Shown here: positions 48,620 through 57,702 of the stretch, piece after piece | Position numbering within the stretch: position 1 is the first letter of the stretch | How the letters are laid out: every line of letters begins with the position of its first letter | Source: Phycisphaerae bacterium | GTDB taxonomy: Bacteria; Planctomycetota; Phycisphaerae; UBA1845; CAIVHJ01 | NCBI GenBank assembly: GCA_022072405.1 | Contig: JAJVHX010000006.1 | Span: forward strand, 1-64,000 | DNA length: 64,000 nucleotides | Direction: 5' to 3' | Position numbers and translations under genes: made by a program | Notes under the pieces: model-generated | The model's input: only the letters and a program-made list of their open reading frames with translations | Databases searched by the model: none | What the model was told of the DNA's origin: nothing

Positions 48620-49513
48620 TTATAGATCGGCAGAACGGCAGGAGATAGTGAGTTGGCCGGCATCGCCGCGCAGCAAGGTTTGCTGAAGACGGTTGAGATC
48701 AGGGAAAGCGGCGGGATAAATGAGCGAGGCGGAACCGGTGGTGTAGAAGATGCCCGGTCCGGCGCCGGGAGCGGTTCCGGTGGGGGTGATGGCGGTGGGT
48801 TCGAGCGGTCCGGCAGCGGTGGGCGAAGCGTCGCGGTCGCGAACCCGACGATACAACACTCCCCGATCGAATATGGTTCCGGTGGAAGCGGGGCTGCCGA
48901 TGGAGCGATCAATATCCTTGGGGGTGTGGCGGCCGGCGGCCCAGTCACTCAGGCCAACGATCAGCCCGGTTTCCAGTGCGCGAGTCAGCAGCAATTGTTG
49001 CAGTACATGGCGGGTGGCGAGCAGATCAACATCGGAGAGCAGTTGCGTGATATGGGGGAGCAGCAACAGGTCGATCTGGCCCAGCAGCGGGAGCAGCACT
49101 TCATAATGCCACAGTTCCGGTCCCCAGAGAATGGCTACCTTCCAGCCATCAACTGTGAATATGAAAGTTGAGCCAGGAAAATAACTGTGCAACCATTCAC
49201 CGGAAGCATCGAGTATCGGGGAGACGATACGGGATTCTTCATTAACGCCAGGCATGAGGCAGGTGCCGCCGACCAGATAGCAATTCTGCTTACGGGCGAG
49301 GTTCTGCAGGAACTGTAATTGATCAGGCCAGGGCACCGCCTGCTGATCCTCCGGTGGCAGGCCGGCCCAATTGGCGGGCAGCAGTACCAGGCGCGCTGCT
49401 GCGGGCAGATGGTTAAATTGCTCGCGCAGGGTGAACAGGTTGGGCATGGGCTGTTGCCAGCGCAGGGCAGGCTGCAGAATAGTCAGAGTTAAAGTATCAG
49501 CGCGTGAAATCAT
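48620..49513 (-). CDS. nitrilase-fold protein lacking the catalytic triad
   Basis: A 297-residue protein that follows the carbon-nitrogen hydrolase fold: strand-helix pattern, ARLVLLPANWAGL, DASGEWLHSYFPGSTFIF, GWKVAILWGPELWHYEVL. All three active residues are missing. The Glu position after LLP is Ala (48), the Lys in the GEW...H segment is absent, and the Cys expected in ILxC is Trp/Gly (130-131). It is presumably a non-enzymatic homologue (binding or regulatory). It may be cotranscribed with the EEP gene. Confidence 0.6.
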   Translation of the reverse strand: MISRADTLTLTILQPALRWQQPMPNLFTLREQFNHLPAAARLVLLPANWAGLPPEDQQAVPWPDQLQFLQNLARKQNCYLVGGTCLMPGVNEESRIVSPILDASGEWLHSYFPGSTFIFTVDGWKVAILWGPELWHYEVLLPLLGQIDLLLLPHITQLLSDVDLLATRHVLQQLLLTRALETGLIVGLSDWAAGRHTPKDIDRSIGSPASTGTIFDRGVLYRRVRDRDASPTAAGPLEPTAITPTGTAPGAGPGIFYTTGSASLIYPAAFPDLNRLQQTLLRGDAGQLTISCRSADL

Positions 49514-49765
49514 GAACAGATATTAACAAGGAGACAGGGTTTAGGGGATAGGCAATAGGAATAGTATAAAGGTAGTTGCAGATAGGATAGTTGCGCAGGC
49601 TAAGAAAGTGTGTGAGTAGGTATTTGTTGAGGCCTGGGAAGGGAATGAGCCTGTCTCTGCCAATTTCCTGGCGCCTGCTACTCAGCTAAGGTTCAGCGAT
49701 CGGTGGACGAGTATATATAATCATCATGGCGACAGCGACCCGTCGTAGAGCAGAACCGGAGCAGG

Positions 49766-49853
49766 GGCTGGTGAACGGTTGACCAGCGGCTGGTCAACGA
49801 TTGACCAAAGGCTGGCGTAGGGTTGATCAGCGGCTGGTCGGTGAACTACCGCT
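49766..49853 (+). repeat. 22-bp minisatellite with an internal inverted repeat
   Basis: Four units starting GGCTGG (49766, 49788, 49810, 49832). The second unit contains TGGTCAACGATTGACCA, a 7-bp inverted repeat around CGA, so the array may form repeated hairpins. Confidence 0.7.
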
Positions 49854-49984
49854 TGCGGACTTCGTCAACAGCGGCGCCGGGACGACGATCCCTATTCCCA
49901 CACCGCACCACCCTGCTCCGCAGCGTTATGATCCACTTCATGATTCCTCGACGATAACTGGACCCAGGAACGCTTTTCACACAC

Positions 49985-50006
49985 GCTCTAAAGCCTGCGG
50001 CTCTTT
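49985..50006 (-). repeat. REP-like palindrome, family 1 (partial)
   Basis: GCTCTAAAGCCTGCGGCTCT; only one arm and part of the core remain. Confidence 0.4.
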
Positions 50007-50231
50007 GGAAAACGAACTACTTTCGGGGATTGTGGGAAAAAGAACTTGCAATAATGAGGCCAAAGCGGTCTATCGGACGTGGCCAATAGTACAATTATAT
50101 TGCATATTATGCTGTCGGCAGTTCACGTCGCCGACATGCAGTAACCGGGTACGTTTGGATTCACATCTTGATGGTTTAAGCGCCGTCATTCGCACGGGTG
50201 TTTAAAACATCACCAGTCAACGGGGTGTCAC

Positions 50232-50348
50232 ATGATCACGTCCAGTGGTAGCACGTCAGATCGGTTGTTTGCCTTCGGTTTGATCCTAGTCGTAGTTGTG
50301 ATGTTGTCGCTCTTTTTTACGGGGCATTGGACTTTTCCATTCCCGTAA
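50232..50348 (+). CDS. 38-residue single-helix membrane peptide (candidate)
   Basis: ATG 50232 follows CGGGGTG at 5 bases. The peptide has a polar N-terminus (MITSSGSTSDR), one helix (LFAFGLILVVVVMLSLFF) and ends GHWTFPFP. Its stop region overlaps the 3' end of the convergent minus-strand gene by 32 bases. The short length makes chance possible; the layout is typical of small membrane proteins. Confidence 0.4.
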   Translation: MITSSGSTSDRLFAFGLILVVVVMLSLFFTGHWTFPFP

Positions 50349-51114
50349 TCGATGAGTCGGGCCAGTGGCGGGTGGTGATCGGCAGGCGCTCTGCCGGTTG
50401 CAGCCAGAGCGTCAGTTGCTGATCGTCGATCTGAGTGTCGATGATGGCGAAGCGGATCTGGCCATTGGGCCAGACCAGCTCATCGGGGATCGGCCAGAGC
50501 AGCGGATTATCCAGCAGTTGCGAATATTCCGTCGAATAGTCATCTGTCGGCAGGGCACGGTTGCGGCACTGCTGCCAGGCAGCGGTGCGACAGATCCAGC
50601 TCACCGGCAGGGGCAGATCGCCCGCAGCGGCGGAAAGAAGCTGCAGACGCATCGGATCGACATCATTCTGCACGAGCAATTCAACAGTAAGCAGCGTCTG
50701 CACCGTGTGCCAGCGGGTGCCAGCAGCCAGGCGGATTCTTCCCGGCTGCAGATCGATGCAGGGGGCACGCAGATCATTACCAAGCAGATTGGCCAATGCC
50801 GGCCAGTGGCTGGACTGCACCGCCAGGAGTTCGTTCAACTGCCGTTCTGAAAGTGTGACGGAGAAGGTTTCGCCGGCTGCCAGGCGGCGGGTGATCTGCT
50901 CAAAGGTGGCCTCCAGTGTCTGGCGGGCCGATTGCAACTGCGTGGGGGTCAGCCAGAGCGGTCGATACCAGTCGGGCAGATGCTGAAACAGTAACCACAT
51001 CGTTCCCAGCAGGAGTAGCAGAAAGAGTAAGAGCGTCTTCCAGTGCCACAGATAACGCCACCCTCTAAAGTGGATGGCGCGATCGGCTGTGTTGAATATT
51101 ACTGTTCTAGTCAT
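50317..51114 (-). CDS. membrane-anchored hypothetical protein
   Basis: A 265-residue protein with one N-terminal membrane helix (LLLFLLLLLGTMWLLF, ~28-44) and an extracytoplasmic body. The segment FSVTLSERQLNELLA resembles the lipid-binding start of YpmS/DUF2140 and AsmA-like proteins. No catalytic site. It could shape membrane-envelope lipids or anchor a complex. It is the last gene of a minus-strand run and opposes the ABC-transporter operon. Confidence 0.6.
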   Translation of the reverse strand: MTRTVIFNTADRAIHFRGWRYLWHWKTLLLFLLLLLGTMWLLFQHLPDWYRPLWLTPTQLQSARQTLEATFEQITRRLAAGETFSVTLSERQLNELLAVQSSHWPALANLLGNDLRAPCIDLQPGRIRLAAGTRWHTVQTLLTVELLVQNDVDPMRLQLLSAAAGDLPLPVSWICRTAAWQQCRNRALPTDDYSTEYSQLLDNPLLWPIPDELVWPNGQIRFAIIDTQIDDQQLTLWLQPAERLPITTRHWPDSSITGMEKSNAP

Positions 51115-51492
51115 TTGAAAACAGCAAACGATTTAAGCTATTTTGCATAGCGAGACACAGCCACTTCGAGTCCATCGATATTCTCGGGACGCACTTGATA
51201 TATACCCGCTTGCTGGTGCGCGCGGCACCGATGATCATTCCCGCTATTCACCGTTCACTGACTGACCTGCTCGTTTCGTGCACAGCCTGGATCGTGAAGA
51301 TTCTGTTGATGGCCCGTTGCCTCGTACAGGCCTTCGTCGAGCTGAACCGCACGTGGCTTTGATAGTAGTATATGCGCAGGGGAGCAGTTGGGCACGGTTA
51401 TATTTCTTCCAATAATTGACCGGCTGGTCCAGCCACTCATAGAATGAGCAGAGACGCAGCACTGAAGTTACGCAGTCGAGGCCCGTTGTGCG
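51115..51492. other. intergenic region between divergent genes
   Basis: A 378-base gap. A degenerate half of the family-1 palindrome (GAACCGCACGTGGCTTT) appears near 51344. Short frames on the minus strand (51244-51462) overlap each other in different phases and have no support. Promoters for both flanking operons probably lie here but none is clear. Confidence 0.45.
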
Positions 51493-52326
51493 ATGTGGGC
51501 GCGGATCATGGAATGGTTGTTGATCGGGAGTTGGCTGGTGAGCATGGCGGTGCTGACCACGCGGGATGCTTTGCCGCGCTGGTTTGCCGAACCGCCGCCC
51601 GCACCGGCGAGTGAATTGTGGCTGCGGGAGAACGGCCGGGAATTTCAGTACGGCATCTATGGTGCCAATGAGGTGCTGTGCGGTAACGGCTGGACGGTTT
51701 ATGAGGGACGCGGCGAAGTGATCATGCGCACCGATGTGCTGGTGTTGAACCAGGTGGAGATGATCAATACGCTGTTTATCACTTCGGAGATGACTTTTCT
51801 GAATGAGACGGAGCTGGATCGGGTGGATCTGCGGATGGCGGGCATGCCTGCTGCGATCCGGCTGATGGGCGAACGCCAGGGACCGAAATTTGCCTTTTCA
51901 CTGGAAGTGGGCAACTATCCCAAGCAGGAATTTGTGCTGGAGGCGGAGGCGGCGCAGACCCTTTCGGATATTATCAAACCCTTTTCCACACTGCGAAATC
52001 TGGAGGTGGGCAAGAGTTGGAAGATTCATGTCATCGACCCATTGTCACTGATCAAAGGGGGCAAGGGCAAACTCAAGGCTCTGGTGGCGGAAGTCACCGG
52101 CCGGGAGCGGATTCAGGTTCAGGGACGTGCGGTGGAATGTTTTGTCGTGGAGTGCAGCGGATCGCGCGCCTGGGTGGATCTCAACGGGCGGGTGTGGCGG
52201 CAGGAAAGTGAATTGCCGGGGCTGGGGCGGCTGGTTATTGTTGATCAGCCTTTTCAGGAAGAGAAGCTGGAGCAGGCCTACCTGCGAATGAACCGGGATC
52301 GCCATCGTGAACGTGAACATCATTGA
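51493..52326 (+). CDS. hypothetical protein of the ABC operon
   Basis: A 277-residue protein with one N-terminal membrane helix and a soluble outer part that is beta-rich; no family is recognised. It is followed by an ABC ATPase whose start overlaps this gene's end by 20 bases, so the product probably belongs to the transporter. ATG 51493 or the ATG at 51508 could be used. Confidence 0.6.
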   Translation: MWARIMEWLLIGSWLVSMAVLTTRDALPRWFAEPPPAPASELWLRENGREFQYGIYGANEVLCGNGWTVYEGRGEVIMRTDVLVLNQVEMINTLFITSEMTFLNETELDRVDLRMAGMPAAIRLMGERQGPKFAFSLEVGNYPKQEFVLEAEAAQTLSDIIKPFSTLRNLEVGKSWKIHVIDPLSLIKGGKGKLKALVAEVTGRERIQVQGRAVECFVVECSGSRAWVDLNGRVWRQESELPGLGRLVIVDQPFQEEKLEQAYLRMNRDRHREREHH

Positions 52327-53053
52327 ATTGCAAGAGGTGATGAAGTCCTACGGGGCCAAGCTGGCGGTTGACCGGTTGTCGCTGGAGGTGCGCCGCGGGG
52401 AAATATTTGCGTTCCTGGGACCGAACGGGGCGGGGAAAACAACGACCATCAAGCTGATTGCCGGATTGCTGCAGGCGGATCATGGACAGTTGCGGATCAG
52501 CGGGCAGGATGTGAGCCGCGATGGATTGGCGGTGCGGTCGCGGATGGCCTATGTACCGGATCAGCCCTTCGTCTATGAGAAGCTGACCGGGCGGGAGTTT
52601 CTGGAGTTTGTGCGGGAGATGTATCGCGTACCGGCGGAAGTGGCGCGGGAGCGAATCGCCGTTTTTGCCCGTCAACTGGATATGGGCAGCTATCTGGATC
52701 AGTTATGCGAAAGTTATTCGCACGGCATGAAGCAGAAGGTGGTGCTGGCGGCGGCGCTGCTGCATGATCCGGAATTGCTGGTGATTGACGAACCGATGGT
52801 CGGGCTGGACCCGCGCACGGTACGGGTGGTGAAGAATTTGTTCGTGGAACGGGCCCGGTCGGGACGCACGGTGTTCATGAGCACCCATACCCTGGCGATT
52901 GCCGAGGCGGTTGCGGATCGGATCGGTATCATTCATCAGGGGCGGCTGGTGACGGTGGGAACTTTTGCGGAGTTGCAGGCCATGCAGATGCAAAGCTCGC
53001 TGGAGGAGATTTTCCTGCAACTGACCGCCGAACCTAGAGACGAGCAGATATAA
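52307..53053 (+). CDS. ABC transporter ATP-binding protein
   Basis: A 248-residue ABC ATPase. Walker A GPNGAGKTTTIKLIAG, signature YSHGMKQKVVLAAALLHD, Walker B LLVIDEP, and a switch region STHTLAIAEAVADR. It is the CcmA/NatA type of ATPase, without TM domains. Operon order is hypothetical-ATPase-permease, typical for an export system such as lipid, antibiotic or Na+ export; the substrate is not evident. Confidence 0.9.
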   Translation: MNVNIIELQEVMKSYGAKLAVDRLSLEVRRGEIFAFLGPNGAGKTTTIKLIAGLLQADHGQLRISGQDVSRDGLAVRSRMAYVPDQPFVYEKLTGREFLEFVREMYRVPAEVARERIAVFARQLDMGSYLDQLCESYSHGMKQKVVLAAALLHDPELLVIDEPMVGLDPRTVRVVKNLFVERARSGRTVFMSTHTLAIAEAVADRIGIIHQGRLVTVGTFAELQAMQMQSSLEEIFLQLTAEPRDEQI

Positions 53054-53091
53054 GTAACCGTAAACAGTCCGACGAAAGTGGTGAGCGGGTG

Positions 53092-54792
53092 ATGATGGAG
53101 TCGAGCAGCACATTTCAGCCCTGCGGTGCGGGCCTGCTGCTGCGGGTTAAGGCCTTGATGCTGCGCAATCATCTGGCGCATGTGTTCCGCGAAACGCCGT
53201 TGAAAATCGTCAGCTTCGCCGCAACGGTGCTGCTGATCTGGTATGGGTTGTTCATACTCTTTGCGAAAATATTTGAACTGGTTCGGCAGGAGACTTTTCA
53301 GGGAATCGTGGCGGTTCCGCTGATTCTGGATTTCTTTTTCCTGGCGCTGATGGTGATGCTGGTGTTTTCCAACGGGGTGATCTCGTATGGGAATCTCTTT
53401 GCCCGGCAGGAACCGGCCTATCTGCTGAGCCAGCCGATCCGCCCGACCAGTTTGACGCTGCTGATTTTTCTGGAGAGCGTGTTTCTTTCTTCGTGGTCGC
53501 TGCTGCTGATCGGGCTGCCGCTGATGGTGGCCATGAGCACGATTACCGTCAATATTCCCTGGTATTACTATCCGCTCTTTCTGGTGTTTTTCCTCTGTTT
53601 CATACCGATACCCGGTGCGATAGGGTTGCTGGCGGCGTGGCTGGTGGCGGTGTGGTTTTCGCGGGTGGCCCGGCGGTTGTTGTTCGTGCTGGGTGCGGCG
53701 GTGGTGATGGTCGTGGTGTGGTGGGTATGGGGATTATTGGGTCATTCACGGTTGCAGTCGGAGGATTGGCTGAAACTGTTTTTTGAGCGGGCGGGGATGA
53801 TTCAATGGACATTCTGGCCGAGCCGCTGGGTGAGCCAGGGATTGAACGAAGCCCGCAACGGCGAATTGGCGGATGCGGCCTTTTATCTGTGGCTGACTTT
53901 CTGCAACGGAATATTTTTCAGTTGGCTGGTAGTCAAAGTGGTGGGGAGGCGGTTTCTGGTAGCTTATGATCGGGTGCAGGCAGCGGGGGGTGGAAGATTT
54001 TATCTGCACAGCTGGACAGGTCGACTGGCACCGGTGTTGTTCTGGTATCTGCCGCCGGAGTTGCGGCAGCTGGCCTGGAAGGATATGCGCACATTTCTGC
54101 GCGATCCGACCCAGTGGACGCAGCTGTTGATTCTACTGGGGCTGCTGGTGCTGTATGTATGGAACATACCGAATATTCCGCTGGAGATGGTTCGGTTGAA
54201 GGAATATGACTTTCAGTTGCTGATTTCCTTTCTGAATCTGGCCGCGATCAGTCTGATCATGGCGACTTTTACCAGCCGGTTTGTGTTTCCGCTGGTGTCG
54301 ATGGAACTGCAGCAGATGTGGCTGGTGGGTTTGCTGCCGATGAAGCGCAGCCGGGTGTTGATTCCCAAACTCGCCTTTGCGCTGTCGGTGTCGCTGATCA
54401 CCGGGGAGATTGTAATGGGCATGGCGACGCTGGCCAGCGGCATGTCACTGGAACTGGCGATGGTGAACATGTTGCTGATTGCCGTCGTGTGCGTGGCGTT
54501 ATGCGGGTTGGCGGTGGGAATGGGGGCACGTCTGCCCATGCCCTACGAACGCAATCCCGCCAAGATCGCCAACGGCCTGGGCGGGACCATCAATCTGATT
54601 GTGTCGCTGGCCATGGTGGTGGCCCTGCTGGTGATCTGCTTTTTCCTGGGGGTTTATTTCAAACGACAAGGCGCCATCGTGTTTGACACAAATTCGGTGG
54701 CGCTGATGGTGGGGATCATTGTGGCGGGTTTGATCGCGGCGGCCGGTCCGATGTGGGTGGGCGGACGCTATTTTGCAAAGCTGGAAGTCTGA
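53092..54792 (+). CDS. ABC transporter permease, large
   Basis: A 566-residue permease with about twelve to fourteen helices. It looks like two ABC-2-type halves fused or a putative ABC exporter subunit (LFAKIFELVRQETFQGIVAV near the start; TFTSRFVFPLVSMELQQMW in the middle, typical of the DUF-like large permeases found in planctomycetes and Bacillus YthP/EcsB-like systems). Start choice is unclear; ATG 53092 with a weak AGCGG box. Final gene of the operon. Confidence 0.8.
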   Translation: MMESSSTFQPCGAGLLLRVKALMLRNHLAHVFRETPLKIVSFAATVLLIWYGLFILFAKIFELVRQETFQGIVAVPLILDFFFLALMVMLVFSNGVISYGNLFARQEPAYLLSQPIRPTSLTLLIFLESVFLSSWSLLLIGLPLMVAMSTITVNIPWYYYPLFLVFFLCFIPIPGAIGLLAAWLVAVWFSRVARRLLFVLGAAVVMVVVWWVWGLLGHSRLQSEDWLKLFFERAGMIQWTFWPSRWVSQGLNEARNGELADAAFYLWLTFCNGIFFSWLVVKVVGRRFLVAYDRVQAAGGGRFYLHSWTGRLAPVLFWYLPPELRQLAWKDMRTFLRDPTQWTQLLILLGLLVLYVWNIPNIPLEMVRLKEYDFQLLISFLNLAAISLIMATFTSRFVFPLVSMELQQMWLVGLLPMKRSRVLIPKLAFALSVSLITGEIVMGMATLASGMSLELAMVNMLLIAVVCVALCGLAVGMGARLPMPYERNPAKIANGLGGTINLIVSLAMVVALLVICFFLGVYFKRQGAIVFDTNSVALMVGIIVAGLIAAAGPMWVGGRYFAKLEV

Positions 54793-54872
54793 AAGGCAGT
54801 ATTCTCGCGGCTGGCTCGAGTGAGAATAATTCTCGCACCAGCAGACACCGTGATTGATGAACCAATCGCGTC

Positions 54873-55370
54873 ATGAACCCAATCCAATGGATTCGAATAC
54901 AGGGTGATCGCTACCGTGCATGGCGTGAAGCACGCGCTAACGAACGATTGCGGCAATTTATTGCGGAGGCGAAAAACCCGGAAAATAAAGCGCGTTTGCG
55001 TCGTGAGTGCGAGAAGGAATATGGCCGGCTGATTCTGAACGAGTGCGGATTTTATCTGCTGAAAAATGGACAATGCGAAATCGCCATTCGCTGGACAGAT
55101 GTTCACACCATTCAAACATTCAAGCGTGACTATTTTACTTACGACATGATCTGCCTCGCGTTTGAAATTGGTAAGAACGAGTGGATTGAAATCTGGGAGA
55201 GCATGGTGGACTTCATGAAAGTGACGGCGAAGATGCATGAGGAGTTTTCGACCATTCCCCAGGGTTGGTACACCGTTGTCATGTTTCCTGCGTTCGAACC
55301 GAACTGTCGGATTCTCTGGCGCCGTGAATTTGATAATGGACCAGCTCTGTCTCACGATACGGAACCTTGA
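54873..55370 (+). CDS. conserved hypothetical protein, possible PH-like fold
   Basis: A 165-residue cytoplasmic protein. An N-terminal basic helix is followed by WTDVHTIQTFKRDYFTYDMI, then WIEIWESMVDFMKVTAKMHE and a WYTVVMFPAFEPNCRILW tail. The WTDVxxIxxFKRDxxTxDxI type strand pattern recurs in planctomycete hypotheticals as I recall them, sometimes near immunity or toxin genes, but the role is unknown. Confidence 0.55.
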   Translation: MNPIQWIRIQGDRYRAWREARANERLRQFIAEAKNPENKARLRRECEKEYGRLILNECGFYLLKNGQCEIAIRWTDVHTIQTFKRDYFTYDMICLAFEIGKNEWIEIWESMVDFMKVTAKMHEEFSTIPQGWYTVVMFPAFEPNCRILWRREFDNGPALSHDTEP

Positions 55371-55642
55371 AGCGAATGAAGCGACATCAGCTCGCTGCAC
55401 GAGTTCTGCCTGCCAGTCTCACCCTCCGCCTCATGTTCGAGAAATATTCTCATCCCTACCAGTGCCGAACACTGACGGCTAGTTCCGATAATTATCTATT
55501 TTGGGCCATTCATGATGCCTGCCGGGCCAGTGGCGATGAAATGTGCGGGCGGCCGGGCTAAACTGGTATATGGAAGGAAGCAGATCGGCTGCGGGAAGCA
55601 CGGATCGGTAGGTCCGTCGTGGCTGGTCATCGGAGGAGAAAG

Positions 55643-56047
55643 ATGGCATCAGGGGAAGGCCGCGAGCGCCTGGCTGGCGCTACACCGACAGCACAGCAGG
55701 AAATAGCCCATCATCCGACCCGTTATTTCACGGCGGCGGAGCTGCGGACTATTTTTCAGGAAATGGTGCGGGTCGAACTGGCCAACGGCGTGTTGCGGCA
55801 CAGCAAACGGCGGGAGTTGTTACGATTTGCCGAGCAACTGGGCATCGGGCAGTTTGAAGCCTGCGTGATCGTGGCCCAGATGCAATATCGTGCCGACCAG
55901 CTGGAACCGCCGCAACTGCTGAGCGATGAGGAAGTATACGAACACCTGGTGAAAGCTCAGGAACACAATGCCACGATGCGCCGCCTGGTGCTGGCGTGTG
56001 GGATGGTGCTGGTGATGGACCTGTGGATCTGGCAGCTGGTTTTCTGA
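55643..56047 (+). CDS. small protein with C-terminal membrane helix
   Basis: A 134-residue protein. The helical soluble part (YFTAAELRTIFQEMVRVELA; LLRFAEQLGIGQFEACVIVA) is followed by one membrane helix at the C-terminus (LVLACGMVLVMDLWIWQLVF). GGAGGAGAAAG precedes ATG 55643. The sequence after the start of the frame upstream (55619) has no ribosome binding site. Function unknown; tail-anchored layout. Confidence 0.65.
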   Translation: MASGEGRERLAGATPTAQQEIAHHPTRYFTAAELRTIFQEMVRVELANGVLRHSKRRELLRFAEQLGIGQFEACVIVAQMQYRADQLEPPQLLSDEEVYEHLVKAQEHNATMRRLVLACGMVLVMDLWIWQLVF

Positions 56048-56126
56048 TCCGCCAACGAACACCTGTACGGCATAATCATTTCTCAATCTGTTTTCGGTCA
56101 TTACGATGCAGAGCAGGCGTAATAAC

Positions 56127-56166
56127 CGCTCCCTGACGGTCGTGGTTCGGAAAGATTTTACCCGTC
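56127..56166 (-). mobile_element. half copy of the GGTAC element
   Basis: Contains ACCGCTCCCTGACGGTCGTG and the right end TTTTACCCGTCCC. The left end is missing and no target duplication is seen. Confidence 0.5.
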
Positions 56167-56221
56167 CCCGAAGATGAGTACCCGTTCGCTCGCGTTCGTG
56201 GCTCTGATAAGCAGGGGTTGA

Positions 56222-57625
56222 TCAGGGGTGGTGCGCTTCATCGAGAGCGTGGTCGAGAAATTGCAACATCTGGCCGTAGTAGCGGATGCCGATGATATCG
56301 GCACATTCGCAGTGATCGGCCATTTCCACCGCGACAAATTCCTTTGGTTCACGAGCAGCCTGGAAGACGCGCTGCCCCTGGGCCAATGGGATGGTGTGGT
56401 CACTGGTGCCGTGAATAATGCGCAGCGGGCGGGGAGCGATTTTCGCGGCGGCCGTCGTCGGCGAAACCCGGTCCAGCCGCACACCCGCTTCGAGATCAGC
56501 AAGCGTCATACCCGCCGCATAGGCCCAGGGACGATACCAGACCGGGAAGGAAAGGGTCATCTGCCTGGCCATATCACTCACTTCCGCGTAGGGCGATTCC
56601 AGGTGCAGGGCGAGCAGACGCGGATCGTCAGCAGCGGCAAGGAGCAGCGTGGCAGCGCCCATGCTCCAGCCAACACCGACGAACTGGCAAGTCTGTTCTG
56701 GATATTGCTGTTGCAGGAAATCCAGGGCGGCGCGGAGGTCGCTGCTCTCCAGGGTGCCATAGGTGACAGTCCAGCGGTCGCTGGCGCCGTGGCCACGATG
56801 GTCGTAGAGTAACACGTTGTATCCACCTGCCACCAATTGGGACGCAAATTCGGTCATGCCGCTGCGCTCATCCATCACGCCATGGCACACGATGGCGGTG
56901 CGCGTAGCGTGATCGGCGGGAATCCACCAGCCACGCAGTGTAGTGCCGTCGTCTGCGTGCCAGGCAATATCAGTGTACTTCAAACCACAAGCGGTTAAGG
57001 GATCCGTTGTGGCGCGGCGTTTCAGCGGATGAACCTGCATATAACTGAGCAGGTAAGGTTGCAGGATGGCGATGAGTAAAGCCAGCCAACCGGTGAGAAG
57101 CAGCAGGCGCCCGGGTAACTGATCTGCCCAGTGTCTGGGGAGTAGACGATGGCCAAGTGTAAAATAGGTGCGTCGAATCATACCGAGTGCCAGGATCAAT
57201 CCGCAAAAGCACCAGAGTACGCGCGTGATCTGGCCTCGCTGCCATACTCCCGGTGGTCCGAAGTTGTCGTACGCGGCGATCGCCAAGCCGATACAGAGCA
57301 TTAATCCTGTAGAAGCGGAAAGAGGAAATCGAATGCGGGTGATTGCTGCAGGAGCAAGATGCGGTTGATCGGCAACGCGCGGGACTTCGGTGTGCTCACT
57401 CGAACCGCTGAAGCACACGCCACCTGGAGAGGGGGGAATCGAGCGACGGATGAGAAGGCGATGGAGTAACAGCAGCGGCGGGCCGATCGGGTAGAGGCGC
57501 TCAGAGGGAACAGGTGAATACCAGCGTAAGAGGAGGTAGGCGACCAGGCCGACACTGCAATAGATCAACAGCAGCCGCCACCGGGCACCGCGCAAAATTG
57601 TTACGGCGGGAAGCTCATCAGCCAT
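56222..57625 (-). CDS. membrane-anchored alpha/beta hydrolase
   Basis: A 467-residue protein with an N-terminal ~190-residue region of several membrane helices, followed by an alpha/beta hydrolase. Oxyanion HGVMDERSG, nucleophile elbow GVGWSMGAATLL (Ser), acid HGTSDHTIPL (Asp) and base ADHCEC (His). The catalytic triad is complete. Likely an exported or membrane-facing esterase/lipase. Confidence 0.8.
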   Translation of the reverse strand: MADELPAVTILRGARWRLLLIYCSVGLVAYLLLRWYSPVPSERLYPIGPPLLLLHRLLIRRSIPPSPGGVCFSGSSEHTEVPRVADQPHLAPAAITRIRFPLSASTGLMLCIGLAIAAYDNFGPPGVWQRGQITRVLWCFCGLILALGMIRRTYFTLGHRLLPRHWADQLPGRLLLLTGWLALLIAILQPYLLSYMQVHPLKRRATTDPLTACGLKYTDIAWHADDGTTLRGWWIPADHATRTAIVCHGVMDERSGMTEFASQLVAGGYNVLLYDHRGHGASDRWTVTYGTLESSDLRAALDFLQQQYPEQTCQFVGVGWSMGAATLLLAAADDPRLLALHLESPYAEVSDMARQMTLSFPVWYRPWAYAAGMTLADLEAGVRLDRVSPTTAAAKIAPRPLRIIHGTSDHTIPLAQGQRVFQAAREPKEFVAVEMADHCECADIIGIRYYGQMLQFLDHALDEAHHP

Positions 57626-57702
57626 ACTGAATTATACCCACCAGCAGAGCGAATTATTGATGATTAGGAACCCGTGCGCTCGGCTCTGATCAGGTGTGGA
57701 GA

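Larger units (their letters stand above)
49514..50231. other. 718-base noncoding region with a 22-bp minisatellite
   Basis: It contains four 22-bp units at 49766-49853, a partial family-1 palindrome (49985-50006), and open frames that lack plausible starts and composition (for example 49801-50205). It may hold the upstream region of the small ORF at 50232. Nothing else is recognised. Confidence 0.5.

Noticed and set aside
49801-50205. A 134-codon plus-strand frame in the noncoding region
   Set aside because: It begins in the 22-bp minisatellite, crosses a partial palindrome repeat, and has no protein-like pattern or ribosome binding site.
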